From Orychophragmus violaceus (lineage: Eukaryota; Streptophyta; Magnoliopsida; Brassicales; Brassicaceae), in the NCBI GenBank assembly GCA_030180135.1, contig CM058230.1:15501082-15565081 (forward strand): 64,000 nt of DNA. Reading direction: 5' to 3'. Both the position numbers and the translations under genes were made by a program. Position 1 is the first letter of the stretch, and every line of letters begins with the position of its first letter. Under the pieces are notes generated by a model. It saw nothing but the letters and a program-made list of their open reading frames with translations. It was not told the origin of the DNA and searched no databases. Shown piece by piece: positions 11,854 to 21,291 of the stretch.

Positions 11854-12354
11854 AGCTGAAATATAAGATAAAAAGGATTTTAGTTAATATGTTCAATATG
11901 ATTAATCTCGCATTATAGTTAATATGATTAATCTCTCATTATATTCAATAACATCAGTTACCCTCGATAGAATATAATGATTCCAAGATCCACATATAAC
12001 TAAGATCAAAGTGGGCCACTGGCCGTCACCCAACCTTAGCTTATATCGGTAAGCCCTATCTCGGCTAATTATATCCGTGATATAACTCTTGGTTGTGAAT
12101 CTGGGCCCGAGGCCCAATCCACTCTGATGTCTCAAGGCCCGGGACTCCCGATGGCCTAGTCAAGAAAACCAGACTATACAGTCATGTAATCACTAATGTC
12201 TGGGACTCCCAATGACATTAATGAATCACAAACTGTCTTACCCACGCAAAAGATAGACACCCTCACACTGTAAGGCCGTGTGTACGATTGAATGGGCTTC
12301 AACAGCTGACATAATCTGGACAAGACATCCAACGCTTGATATTATTTGAGGTTT

Positions 12355-12560
12355 GTAGGTTATTCTTAAAATTTCATTTCCAAAATAGAAGATTACTATT
12401 TTTGGAAACTTTCCATTTTTGGAAACCTACTAATTTTGGAAACTTTCTAAAATTGGAAACTTCCTAAAATTGGAAACTTTCTAACTATAGAAATTTCCTA
12501 AAATCCAAAACGTGCAAATCTAGAAACTTCTATTTTAAGAAACTTTCTAATTTAAATTTT
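12355..12560. repeat. Degenerate ggaaacttt repeats in the A leader
   Basis: Roughly ten imperfect copies of a 16-20 bp phrase around ttggaaactttctaaa. The E leader has the same block at about 25800-25990. Probably replication slippage within the element; no coding capacity. Confidence 0.7.
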
Positions 12561-13019
12561 GGAAATAGATTAATTTAAAATCGATTTTAAATTTTATTTA
12601 AATAAATTTTAAATTAAATCTGAAGAAAAGACTCAAATAATTGGCCCAATTGTTTTAACTTCTTGGCCCGAGGCCCAAGAATTGGTCCATGTCCAAGACA
12701 TAACCCAATTGCCCAATTAAATGACATAACCGGTCTGGTTCATTAAAATTGGTCTAACCAAAATTAATTACTACGATGACCACAATTGTCAACCGGTTAT
12801 TTACTAAACTGGATTTTCTCAATTTATTTGGTCCAACCAAATCAAATTAGAAAACCACTGGTTTAGGCACTAAATCCAATTTTACGACTTTGGATTTCTT
12901 ATCCCGGTTTAACCAGAACTTAATAAATTTTATTAAGTCTATTTATTAAACCGTGACGTTTAAGTTTTAATAAGTTTTAAACCGAACCTTTTAACCGAAC
13001 CGAACCGATTGGTCACGAA

Positions 13020-13345
13020 CCGATCACGGTCGTGACCTAGCTTCGCGATCGAGACGAGACACGATCCGGGATCGGCTTGTCACTCGACCACGCGATGCAC
13101 GGACAATGGTGGGACGGGAACGGGACGGGACGGGACGGCCGCGATCATCGCGCATCATGCTTCCGCGATCGGGACGTGATCGGGCAAGCCGCGCGATCGA
13201 TCGGGACGATCTCGGGTCGTGATCGGGACGGTACGCGAGCGGGTCGATCCAAGCGATCGATCGATCCATGCGATCGGTTCATCACGCGTCACTCGATCCG
13301 GACATGGTGATCCTTTGACGATCATCATTCCGACGCATACCGATT
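13020..13345. repeat. GC-rich GATCGGGACG block in the A leader
   Basis: CpG-rich stretch, in sharp contrast to the AT-rich flanks, made of overlapping variants of gatcgggacg, cgatcgatc and gggacggg. E has a related but rearranged block at 26440-26760. Two opposite-strand frames here (about 80 codons, Arg/Asp/Ser-rich) are simple consequences of the repeat and are not called as genes. Confidence 0.75.
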
Positions 13346-13488
13346 CATATAGATCGGATCATGCGATTTCAATTAGTTTAGGTTTTAATTCTTTGTTTCT
13401 TAAGTGTTTTTCTTATCAATAGATTGATTCAAACACTTCTAAACAACCTAAACATGATTCTAAACAAGAAATCCTAACAGAACCAATG

Positions 13489-13500
13489 GCTCTGATACCA
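13489..13500 (-). promoter_or_regulatory. Primer binding site of copia A (initiator tRNA-Met)
   Basis: Plus-strand GCTCTGATACCA is TGGTATCAGAGC on the element strand, complementary to the 3' end of plant initiator tRNA-Met. One base separates it from the 5' LTR. The same site occurs in B, C, E and F. Confidence 0.95.
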
Positions 13501-13501
13501 C

Positions 13502-14138
13502 TGAAGGATTGTTTAGTGTATCCTGGTTCAATTCATCAGATTAATTGATCCTACTAAACATGCCAGATCTAGGTTCTCTTGCTAGAATCATAAAGGATCT
13601 CACCTGTTACCTTGTTTTGCAGCGGAAAGAGGAGGTACGGGTCAGAGATCAGCAGAACCACCAAGAGATAGCTCCTCCAAAGGGTCACACACGCACACAG
13701 CAGGAAATTGGCTGCTAGACCGAGAGGAGAGAGGCGCAGAGAGAGAGAGAGGGAGGCGCAGAAGTTGGTTAAGGAAAAAGAGCTAGGGCAAGTTTTATTC
13801 ATAAAACCCTTGTCTAGTTCTATTGGGCCTTTTGGGCCCAATTCCCAGTTTGATTAAATCCCTTGGATTTAATCAGGCCCTTTAGTCTCTCTAAGTACAG
13901 TAAATGCCTAGCACTTTTACCGTACTTCTGCTAAACCGTTCCTACACATTTTCCTGTTAGCTTAGGCGTGTGACCCATATGGGATCATATAATAAAGGCA
14001 ATAAGTCCAAGACTTATAGATCATGAGCGGACTCTAGCAAGCCATCATGACCCCCAGTATTATATGACTTATGTCTGATCATTGACATACTCTTACTTTC
14101 TAGAGACAGTACAGAGATTACTGGACATAATTCCAACA
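13502..14138 (-). repeat. 5' LTR of copia A, with promoter
   Basis: 637-bp LTR matching 6392-7028. As the 5' LTR it should hold the element promoter; transcription would run to the left. No canonical TATA box could be placed with confidence. Confidence 0.95.
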
Positions 14139-14219
14139 AATAGATCATGGCAATTGGTTACGAGAAATGCACATTTCTCGGGTTCGTGACGGATCCTTTC
14201 GGATCTGCGAGCTTCAGTT

Positions 14220-14431
14220 TTTCTGTAAAAGTTACGCACACATATCTCATATGTAGACTTTTACCATGACCTAATTAACCAAGATTTAAACCGTAGTTAA
14301 TTGAGTCATAAACCAAAATGTTTTTGGTTCGCGATCTGTGTCGATCGATGCAACTTTTGCGTCGATCGACACTTCTTCAGAAACTCGCATTTGAATGTAT
14401 ATCAAATATACATTCACCAGATCCTTGCAAA
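14220..14431. repeat. LTR-derived insertion inside B pol
   Basis: About 200 bp with no counterpart in D at the same place: D reads straight from the gag-cttcag-like phrase into caccacag and the ctacaactctttgtag motif. The inserted DNA resembles the interior of the C 5' LTR and the solo LTR at 44097 (acttcttagaaactc, atgtatatcaaatatacattca types of phrase) and carries one CGATCG hairpin (14337-14373). No LTR ends are present, so this is a copied-in fragment, not a transposition product. Confidence 0.6.
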
Positions 14432-15232
14432 CCTCAGGCACCACAGTTGCAGGTTCTACAACTCTTTGTAGATCCTACTGCTGCTCTTCCTCATCAGGTT
14501 GAGCAGTCTCCTGTGATTTTCGAATTTCTCCGAGTTCGTACTTTACTCCCACTGTTCTTCTTGGAAAGAAAATCTTTCTCAAGAAAACATGGTTCCGAGC
14601 AACAAACAATTTGTTCTCGAACTGGTTGTAAAAGTAACATGCCTTGGTTTTGTTAAGACAACCAATGAAGTAGCACTTATCAGATTTGTGTGTGAGCTTA
14701 TAGAGATTAAACGTTTTATATAAGTCTCGCAACTCCAAATCTCCATGATGGATAAATCAGACACATTTCCATTCCACATCTCATGTGGTATCTCTGTAAC
14801 TGATTTTGATAGAACTCTATTTAATGTAAACTCAGACATTTCTAGAGCGTATTCTTAGAAGGATCATGGAAGATCTAAATGACTCATCATTGATCGAACC
14901 ATATCTAATAAAGTCTGATTCTGGAGGAGTGAATTGTGAAACACTTTCACAATCTCTCAGATGATCACTAAATTCTTGACCTAAGTATTCACCTCCATGA
15001 TCTCATCGCAGAGTTTTAATACCTTTGCCAAATTGATTCTGTACTTCATTTTGGAACTCTTTGAACCTTTCAAAGATTATGACTTATGTCTTATAAATAA
15101 GACATAACTGTCCCTACTGAAAATATCAGTAAAGGTAATGAAGTACTGAAATTTTCCTCTAGCACTAGTGCTCATCGGCCCATATACATCCGTATGTATA
15201 AAGCCCAATAAGCCTCTGGCCCTTTCATTTTG

Positions 15233-15285
15233 ATCGTTCGCAACATGTATCGACCGACGCAACGTTTGTGTCGATCGACACTACC
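15233..15285. repeat. 53-bp CGATCG hairpin insertion in B integrase
   Basis: In C (near 18102) the plus strand reads cattttgtttgttgaaagg without a break. In B the same flanks, cattttg and tttgttgaaagg, are separated by 53 bp consisting almost entirely of one hairpin module with arms tatcgaccgacgc and gtgtcgatcgaca. The insertion breaks the integrase frame. It is also present in the inverted copy at 3751-3803, so it predates that rearrangement. No target duplication could be distinguished. Confidence 0.8.
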
Positions 15286-15660
15286 TTTGTTGAAAGGGGC
15301 CTTCGTCATTTTACCCAATAAACAAGATTCACTTTACTCATTGTGATTCATAATCAGATGAGCCCAAAAGCCCATCACTATGGAGCTTCCGAATCTATTT
15401 CTCATTTACGTGGCCCAAAACGACAATGCTAGAGAGAAGTTTGATTCGTATCATTTGACTTGAATCTCTTGGTATTAATGTTATAGTTAGGCACATTCTA
15501 GTTTAGAACATAAAGTCCATTCTCTAATGGATTGCTACTATAAAATATATCACTGTAATCAAATGAATAACAATTATTCTTAATTTGAATACTGATATCC
15601 TTCCATATCCAAACAGGGAATAGAAATAATCTTTCTGCTCATAGCAGATATATAGTAGCA

Positions 15661-16205
15661 GTTTTAAGTTCAAAACATGCCATAAAAGAAATTGATCATA
15701 GCTTGACGGCAGTGACTGTAGAATGATGTCAGTAGCCAACTCTTGGCTAATGGGACAATCCAGTTTCCCCAGGTTATCAATATAACCCATCATCTTAATG
15801 ACATGAGGACTAACTGGTTCGCCCTTTGGTAGCTTGCACTCAATCAGAGACCTAACCGTCTGGTATCTCTGAGTTCGTGCCTGCTCCTGAAACATACTTT
15901 TCAGGCCAGTGATCATCTCTTTTGGCGACTCCACGTACTCATATTGCTTCTGCAATTCCGAGTTCATGGTAGCCAACATGAGACAACTCACATCCACCGC
16001 ATCATTAGAATGCTTATCCCAAGCATCCTTATCTGACTGCCAGGCATTGGCTCGGTACTTCTTTGGGAGAACTTTCTCAAGGACATAGTCCTTTTTCTCC
16101 TGTTTGAGAACAATTCTCAAGTTCCGATACCATTCAAGAAAGTTTGATCCATTTAACTTGTCCTTCTCAAGGATGGATCGCAAGATGGTTTTTGCTAGAC
16201 ATAGC
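15661..16205 (-). pseudogene. Copia B gag, N-terminal part
   Basis: Gag with the same organisation as C: LRSILEKDKLNGSNFLEWYR start, LMLATMNSELQKQ, LKSMFQEQARTQRYQTV, VIKMMGYIDNLGKLDCPISQELA and LQSLPSSYDQF. After the last phrase (about 15690) it jumps into the protease C-terminal region, so Gag C-terminus, zinc knuckle and protease start are deleted. The start codon is altered: the expected methionine before the conserved serine-rich start is not in frame. It is therefore a broken gene. Confidence 0.88.
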
Positions 16206-17291
16206 TGGAAAAACAAGGGAGGTTTAGTTATGATGTTCAAGAAATGAGAAGTCTTAACAATTAAGAAAACTCGCATTATATTCAACCAATGTTTCCTCAA
16301 ATGAATATAATGATCCAAGACCCATACTTCACTAAACTTGAGTGAGCCACTGGCTAGCACCCAAATTTTAGCTATCTAGGTAAGCAACAACCTTGCTAGT
16401 TATATCCAATATAACTCTTGGTTGTGGATCGACATCTCATGCCCAATCCACCTGATGTCTCCGAGCCCAAAACGATTTTGATGGCCCAGTCAAGTAAACC
16501 AATCTCTTCAGTCATGTAATTCTTGATGCCTTGCACTGCAAGCCCATCAACACGATTACTTCCTGCCTTACTCATGTAATTGTTGATACCTTGCACTGCA
16601 AGCCTATCGTACAATGAAACGAGTCTTGACAGTTGACAAGATTGGAAAGACATCAAGTATCACTTGATATTTGATTGAGGAACAGAATCATTTAAAACGT
16701 TCAGTTTTATTATGTTTTAATTCTTATAATCAATTAATTTATATTGCTTTGGTTCTGTGATTTCAGGTTACATAACCTAATCATCGAATCTGATGTCGAC
16801 CGACACTACTATAGTGTTTACCGACACAGAATAACCAAAAGCAATCCGCGATAACCGATCAATCCAATTGATCCGGTTTTGAATATCGGTCAGTGTCGAT
16901 CGATGCTACATTAGCATCGATCGATACCAACCCGATCAAACCAATCGCAATTAAACCATTCACAGTTTTCAACCATCATTAACCAATCTCGATAACCGGT
17001 CCAATCCAATTGAACCGATTCATCAATCTCGCGAGGTTTTTTTCGACCGACACAATACTTGTGTCGATCGACACTAGGCGAAAACTAAGATTTATTCGGG
17101 TTTTCGCCATGTGTCGATCGATGCCGGATTGGCAACGATCGACACCATGCGAAAAGACCCTAAAACGTTTTCGATCAGAACCCTAAACTAGGTTTTCATG
17201 AAAACGAATTTTAGCAAGTTTGTATCAACCATACACAGATTCAGATTTAACTAATCTAATCAACATGCTACAGATTCAATGGAACCCTAAA
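16206..17291 (-). other. Copia B untranslated leader
   Basis: Non-coding leader between primer site and gag. The part near gag (16210-16680) matches C at 19579-19809 plus 27566-27790, which shows where E interrupted C. The part near the LTR carries four hairpin modules (16793-17145). Confidence 0.85.
16793..17145. repeat. Four CGATCG hairpin modules in the B leader
   Basis: Pairs of facing arms at 16793-16828, 16892-16927, 17044-17076 and 17111-17145. Example: arm CGATCGATGCT, loop ACATT, arm AGCATCGATCG, a perfect 11-bp stem; another has arms cgaccgacacaa and ttgtgtcgatcg around a 3-base loop. Arms differ between modules but stay complementary within a module. The C leader has these four at equivalent places plus a fifth. 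Confidence 0.85.
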
Positions 17292-17303
17292 GCTCTGATA
17301 CCA
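17292..17303 (-). promoter_or_regulatory. Primer binding site of copia B
   Basis: GCTCTGATACCA on the plus strand, the initiator tRNA-Met complement, one base from the LTR start at 17305. Confidence 0.93.
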
Positions 17304-17304
17304 C

Positions 17305-17630
17305 TGAAGGAATTTCTAGCAGATCCTAATCCAATTAGGCAATCCTGGTCTGAATTCCAAGCCTAGGATCTAGGGTTCATGTAATTGAATCTAGGGATCT
17401 CAGAATTACCTGGTGATTAGCAGCGAAAGATTTTCAGATAATCGAGATCTTAAAGCTCCTCAAGTGCTGCGCCTCTACTGGTATCCACACGCACACAAAC
17501 TAGATCGGATCGGGATGCTAGTGCCGTTGAGATCTGATCTCAAAATTGTTACACGAACGATTTGTGTTATATGGTTTTATACGATTCGTGTTACACGAAC
17601 GATTCGTGTTATATGATCTGATCTCAAAAC
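17305..17630 (-). repeat. Truncated 5' LTR of copia B
   Basis: Matches the first ~290 bp of the LTR at 3885-4612, then ends in a scrambled 100-bp stretch where phrases acgaacgattcgtgtta and gatctgatctcaaaa are repeated before the sequence passes into C integrase at 17631. About 400 bp of LTR, including the expected TCCCAACA end and right target duplication, are missing. Confidence 0.88.
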
Positions 17631-19578
17631 CAACTGATTTTGACGGAACCCTATTAAGTGTAAACGCAGACGTTTCTAGAGCGTATCCCCAAAAGGATAA
17701 TGGAAGAGTTGAGAGACTCATCATTGATCGAACCATATCTAATAAAGTCCGATTCCTCCTCTCAGACACGCCATTCCTTTGTGGTGTTCCAGGAGGAGTG
17801 AGTTGTGAAACAATTCCACAATCTCTCAAATGATCACTGAATTCTTGGCTTAAGTATTCTCCTCCACGATCTGATCGAAGAGCCTTAATACTTTTGCCAA
17901 GTTGATTCTGTACTTCATTTTGGAACTCTTTGAACTTTTCAAAGGATTCCGACTTGTGTCTCATTAAATAGACATAGCCATACCTGCTGAAATCATCAGT
18001 GAAGCTAATGAAGTATCGAAAATTTCCTTTGGCACTTGTGCTCATTGGGCCGCATACATCTGTATGTATAAGGCCCAATAGGTCACTGGCCCTTTCATTT
18101 TGTTTGTTGAAAGGGGCCTTCGCCATTTTGCCCAGTAAACAAGATTCACATTTCTCACATGATTCATAATCAAATGAGCCCAAAAGCCCATCACTATGGA
18201 GCTTTTGAATCCGTTTCTCGTTTATGTGGCCCAAACGACAATGCCATAGAAAAGTCTGATTCGTGTCATTTGATTTGAATCTCTTAGTGTTAATGTTATA
18301 GATTGGTGTGCTTTGGTTTAAAACATAAAGCCCATTCTCTAATGGGCTGCTACCATAAAATATATCATTGTAATCAAAAGAACAACATTTATTCTTTATT
18401 GAAAACTGATATCCTTCCACATCCAAAATAGGAATAGAAATAATATTTCTGCTTATCGCAGGTACATAGTAGCAATTATTAAGTTTTAACACCAAACCAG
18501 AAGGTAAAGACAAGTTATTTGTTCCTACGGCTAATGCAGCAACTCTTGCTCCATTTCCCACACGCAGGTCCACTTGTCCCCTTTCCAACGTCCTACTGTT
18601 GCTTAGGCCCTGCATATTTGTACAAATATGAACACCACAGCCGGTATCCAATACCCAAGAAGTAGAACCAGAAGTAGTAACATTTACTTCTATAACATAA
18701 ATACCTGAAGATGAAGTCTCGAAAGTCTTCTTCTTCTTCTTCTTCTCTTCCAAGAATTTGTTGCAATTTCTCTTCCAATGCCCAGGCTCTTTACAGTAAT
18801 GGCACTTATCAGTCTCAGATGGGCCCGACTTGGGCTTCGGGGCTGGCGCAGGCGTGTCCTGGTTCTCAACCTGGACTGCCTTGCCCTTTCCCTTGCCTTT
18901 GCCAAGTTTCTTAAACTTCTTACCCCCTTGTACCATAAGTACATTGGGAGTGCCCTTCTTGATATTAGGCTCAGCTGTCTTGAGCATGCCATGCAGTTCA
19001 TTCAACGTTTTCGTCAAGTTTTTCATGTTATAGTTCATAACAAACTGATCATAACTTGACGGCAGTGACTGCAGAATGATGTCAGTAGCCAACTCTTGGC
19101 TAATGGGACAATCCAGTCTCCCCAGGTTATCAATATAACCCATCATCTTAATGACATGAGGACTGACCGGACTGTCCTTTGGTAGCTTGCATTCAATGAG
19201 AGATTTAACCGTCTGATATCTCTCAGTTCGTGCTTGCTCCTGAAACATGATTTTCAGGCTAGTAATCATCTCCACTGGCGACTCCACGTTCTCGTATTGC
19301 TTCTGCAAGTCCGAGTTCATGGTAGCCAACATGAGACAATTCACATCGACCACATCATTGGAATGCTTATCCCAAGCACTCCTTTCTGCATGTGCAGCAT
19401 TGGCTCTCGGTTTTTCAGGGAGAACAGTTTCCAGGACATAGTCCCTTTTCTCCTGCTTGAGAACAATTCTCAAGTTCCGATACCATTCGAGAAAATTCGA
19501 TCCATTTAACTTGTCCTTCTCAAGGACGGATCGCAGGGAGAAAGAGTTATTATGAGTGTTAGTCATAGCTGAGAACAA
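17631..19578 (-). pseudogene. Copia C: gag-protease-integrase half, truncated at its 3' end
   Basis: Open on the minus strand from the gag ATG (19578) for about 650 codons. Gag (SLRSVLEKDKLNGSNFLEWYR start), zinc knuckle CHYCKEPGHWKRNC, protease LDTGCG, HHCC finger (HCRLGHINEKR, CEKCESC), integrase Asp residues in IHTDVCGP and RSDRGGEYLS and Glu in GVSERRNRT are all intact. It stops being copia after FTLNRVPSKSV, where the LTR scrap of B begins; the last ~35 codons (NTNRSCNTNR repeats) come from that scrap. RT and RNase H are absent here; D supplies a matching 3' half 15 kb away, overlapping by 369 bp. Confidence 0.93.
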
Positions 19579-19809
19579 AGAAAGGAAAAGGTTTAGTTAC
19601 GATGTTCAAGAAATGAGAAATCTTAACTTTTAAGAAAACTCGCATTATATTCAAAACAGTGTTTCCTCAGATGAATATAATGATCCAAGACCCATACTTC
19701 ACTAAACTTGAGTGAGCCACTGGCTATCACCCAAATTTAGCTATCTAGGTAAGCAACAACTTTGCTAGTTATATCCAATATAACTCTTGGTTGTGGATCG
19801 ACATCTCAT
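19579..19809 (-). other. Copia C leader, part next to gag
   Basis: Non-coding leader similar to B 16210-16440. It ends at 19809 with the target duplication CTCAT of element E and resumes at 27561. Confidence 0.85.
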
Positions 19810-20443
19810 TGATGGATGTTTTGGTGTTAATCCTGATTCAGTTCTTCAGATTAAACAGTCCTAAACATGCGGATCTAGGTTCTCTTGAATAGAAACTTTA
19901 TTGATCTCACCTTATACCTGTTTATGCAGCGGAAAGAGAGAACAGGTCAGAGATCAGCAGAACCACCAAGGGATGGATCCTCCAAAGACTCACACACGCA
20001 ATCACAGAAAATGGCTGCTAGACCGAGCTGAGGGAGGCCGCAGAGAGAGAGAGATTTCGGCGCTGGGTTAGGGTTAGAGGAGAAAGAGATTTGGCTTTTA
20101 GTTTATAAAACCCTTCTCTTTCCCTTTTGGGCTTTTGGGCCCAAATACCAATCTGATTAAATCCCTTGGATTTAATCAGACCCATTAATATCTCACTAAG
20201 TACGACAAATGCCTGGCACTTTTACCGTATTTCTGCTAAGCCGTTCCTACACATTTTCCTGTTAGCTTAGGCGTGTGACCCATATGGGATCATATAATAA
20301 AGGCAATAAGTCCAAGACTTATAGATCATGAGCGGACTCTAGCAAGCCATCATGACCCCCAGTATTATATGACTTATGTCTGATCATTGACATACTCTTA
20401 CTTTCTAGAGACAGTACCGAGATTACTGGACACAATTCCAACA
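19810..20443 (-). repeat. 3' LTR of copia E
   Basis: 634-bp LTR, TGATGGATGTT to AATTCCAACA on the plus strand. From about 20240 to the end it is nearly the same as the A LTR; before that it is clearly diverged. Confidence 0.95.
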
Positions 20444-21291
20444 ATCTCCCACTTGTACTGGAATCTCTGTATTCATAATCCTTTTGTCTCAATATCTCGA
20501 TTAGTCATAAGGCAAGATTAGTGTCATCCTTATAAAGCCTAATCTTGTTCATCGGACTCTGATTTGATACTGACAATCCAAACGACTCGGGAAAGTCTGT
20601 TTGAGCATGGCCATGCATTTTCCAGTATTCAAATCTCCGATTGGCCTAGAGATATTCACTCCATTTATATTGGAGGGACAAATTCCATCTTGTTCCATCA
20701 CTGTAAACTACTCATTTCATAATGTACCCAAACAAGGTCCTTATAACTATCGCAGAACGACAGCGTTAGACAATGATCAAAGTGCATCAGTCCATGTGCA
20801 GTCACATGCATGCGAACTCAGGTCTAAGGACTATACTCTATAGTCGTAGTGAGAATCTCTTATGACACAGATATAAATATCCTGAAGAGTTCTCATAAGC
20901 GGGTCATGTCCGGTCGTATGTTCCCAACATACACCTATGTACTGACTTTGATGCCACGCATCTATGACATACTGAGACTTTGTCATAAGTCACATACCAA
21001 TCCAGTCTCACACGGTTGTTGGTGTTCCAATTTCAACAACCTTCGACTAGGGACAGGATGATATAATCCATCTATCAAATATAGGGTCTCATGATCAAGC
21101 TAAATGACTTTGATAACTCAAGATCAAGTCACTTACTTCGATGACCTATAAAATGGTTCATATCATTTTGGAACGATTATTTCATCACAGTTAAAATAAT
21201 CTTGAAATAATAATTTCATTAAACATAAAATGTTTTACAAGAACATATCAAATAACTAAATAAAGCCCTCATACTCCCACTCAAACTTAGA
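20444..21291 (-). other. Copia E polypurine tract and 3' noncoding region
   Basis: Starts with the polypurine tract (CAAGTGGGAGAT on the minus strand), then ~830 bp of non-coding DNA closely matching 7029-7878 in A. No gene seen. Confidence 0.85.

Larger units (their letters stand above)
11854..13488 (-). other. Copia A untranslated leader
   Basis: About 1.6 kb between the primer binding site and the polyprotein start, long for a copia leader. It contains no sustained frame. Two internal blocks stand out: short purine-rich repeats (12355-12560) and a GC-rich GATCGGGACG-type block (13020-13345). The same arrangement is present in E at 25270-26913. The CGATCG hairpin modules found in B, C and G are absent here. 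Confidence 0.8.
6392..14138 (-). mobile_element. Copia A: complete LTR retrotransposon
   Basis: Complete 7,747-bp Ty1/copia element on the minus strand, inserted into the pol of copia B. It has two 637-bp LTRs (6392-7028 and 13502-14138), a 5-bp target duplication AATAG (6387-6391 and 14139-14143), a polypurine tract next to the 3' LTR, an initiator tRNA-Met primer site next to the 5' LTR and a single uninterrupted gag-pol frame. I found one difference between the LTRs (ggctaagg against ggttaagg), so the insertion is recent, on the order of 0.1 million years at commonly used plant rates. All parts needed for autonomous movement appear present. A very similar copy, E, lies at 19810-27560. Confidence 0.97.
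14144..15660 (-). pseudogene. Copia B: integrase and pre-integrase part of pol, decayed
   Basis: Resumes the B pol frame after the A insertion. Pieces of the RT linker (ELGEIRKSQETAQPDEEEQQ), integrase C-terminus (HKSDKCYFIG, FTLNRVLSKSV), catalytic core (about 14900-15010, with a short deletion and stop codons) and the N-terminal Gag-pre-integrase region (GLLGFIHTDVYGPMS at about 15175-15235) can be followed. Two foreign insertions interrupt it relative to C: about 200 bp of LTR-like DNA (14220-14431) and a 53-bp hairpin module (15233-15285). Many frameshifts make it non-functional. Confidence 0.88.

Noticed and set aside
13024..13310. Arg/Asp/Ser-rich frames on both strands
   Set aside because: Direct translation of the GATCGGGACG simple repeat.
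16793..17145. CRISPR-like array
   Set aside because: Units are inverted pairs with no constant repeat or spacer length, inside a plant retrotransposon leader.
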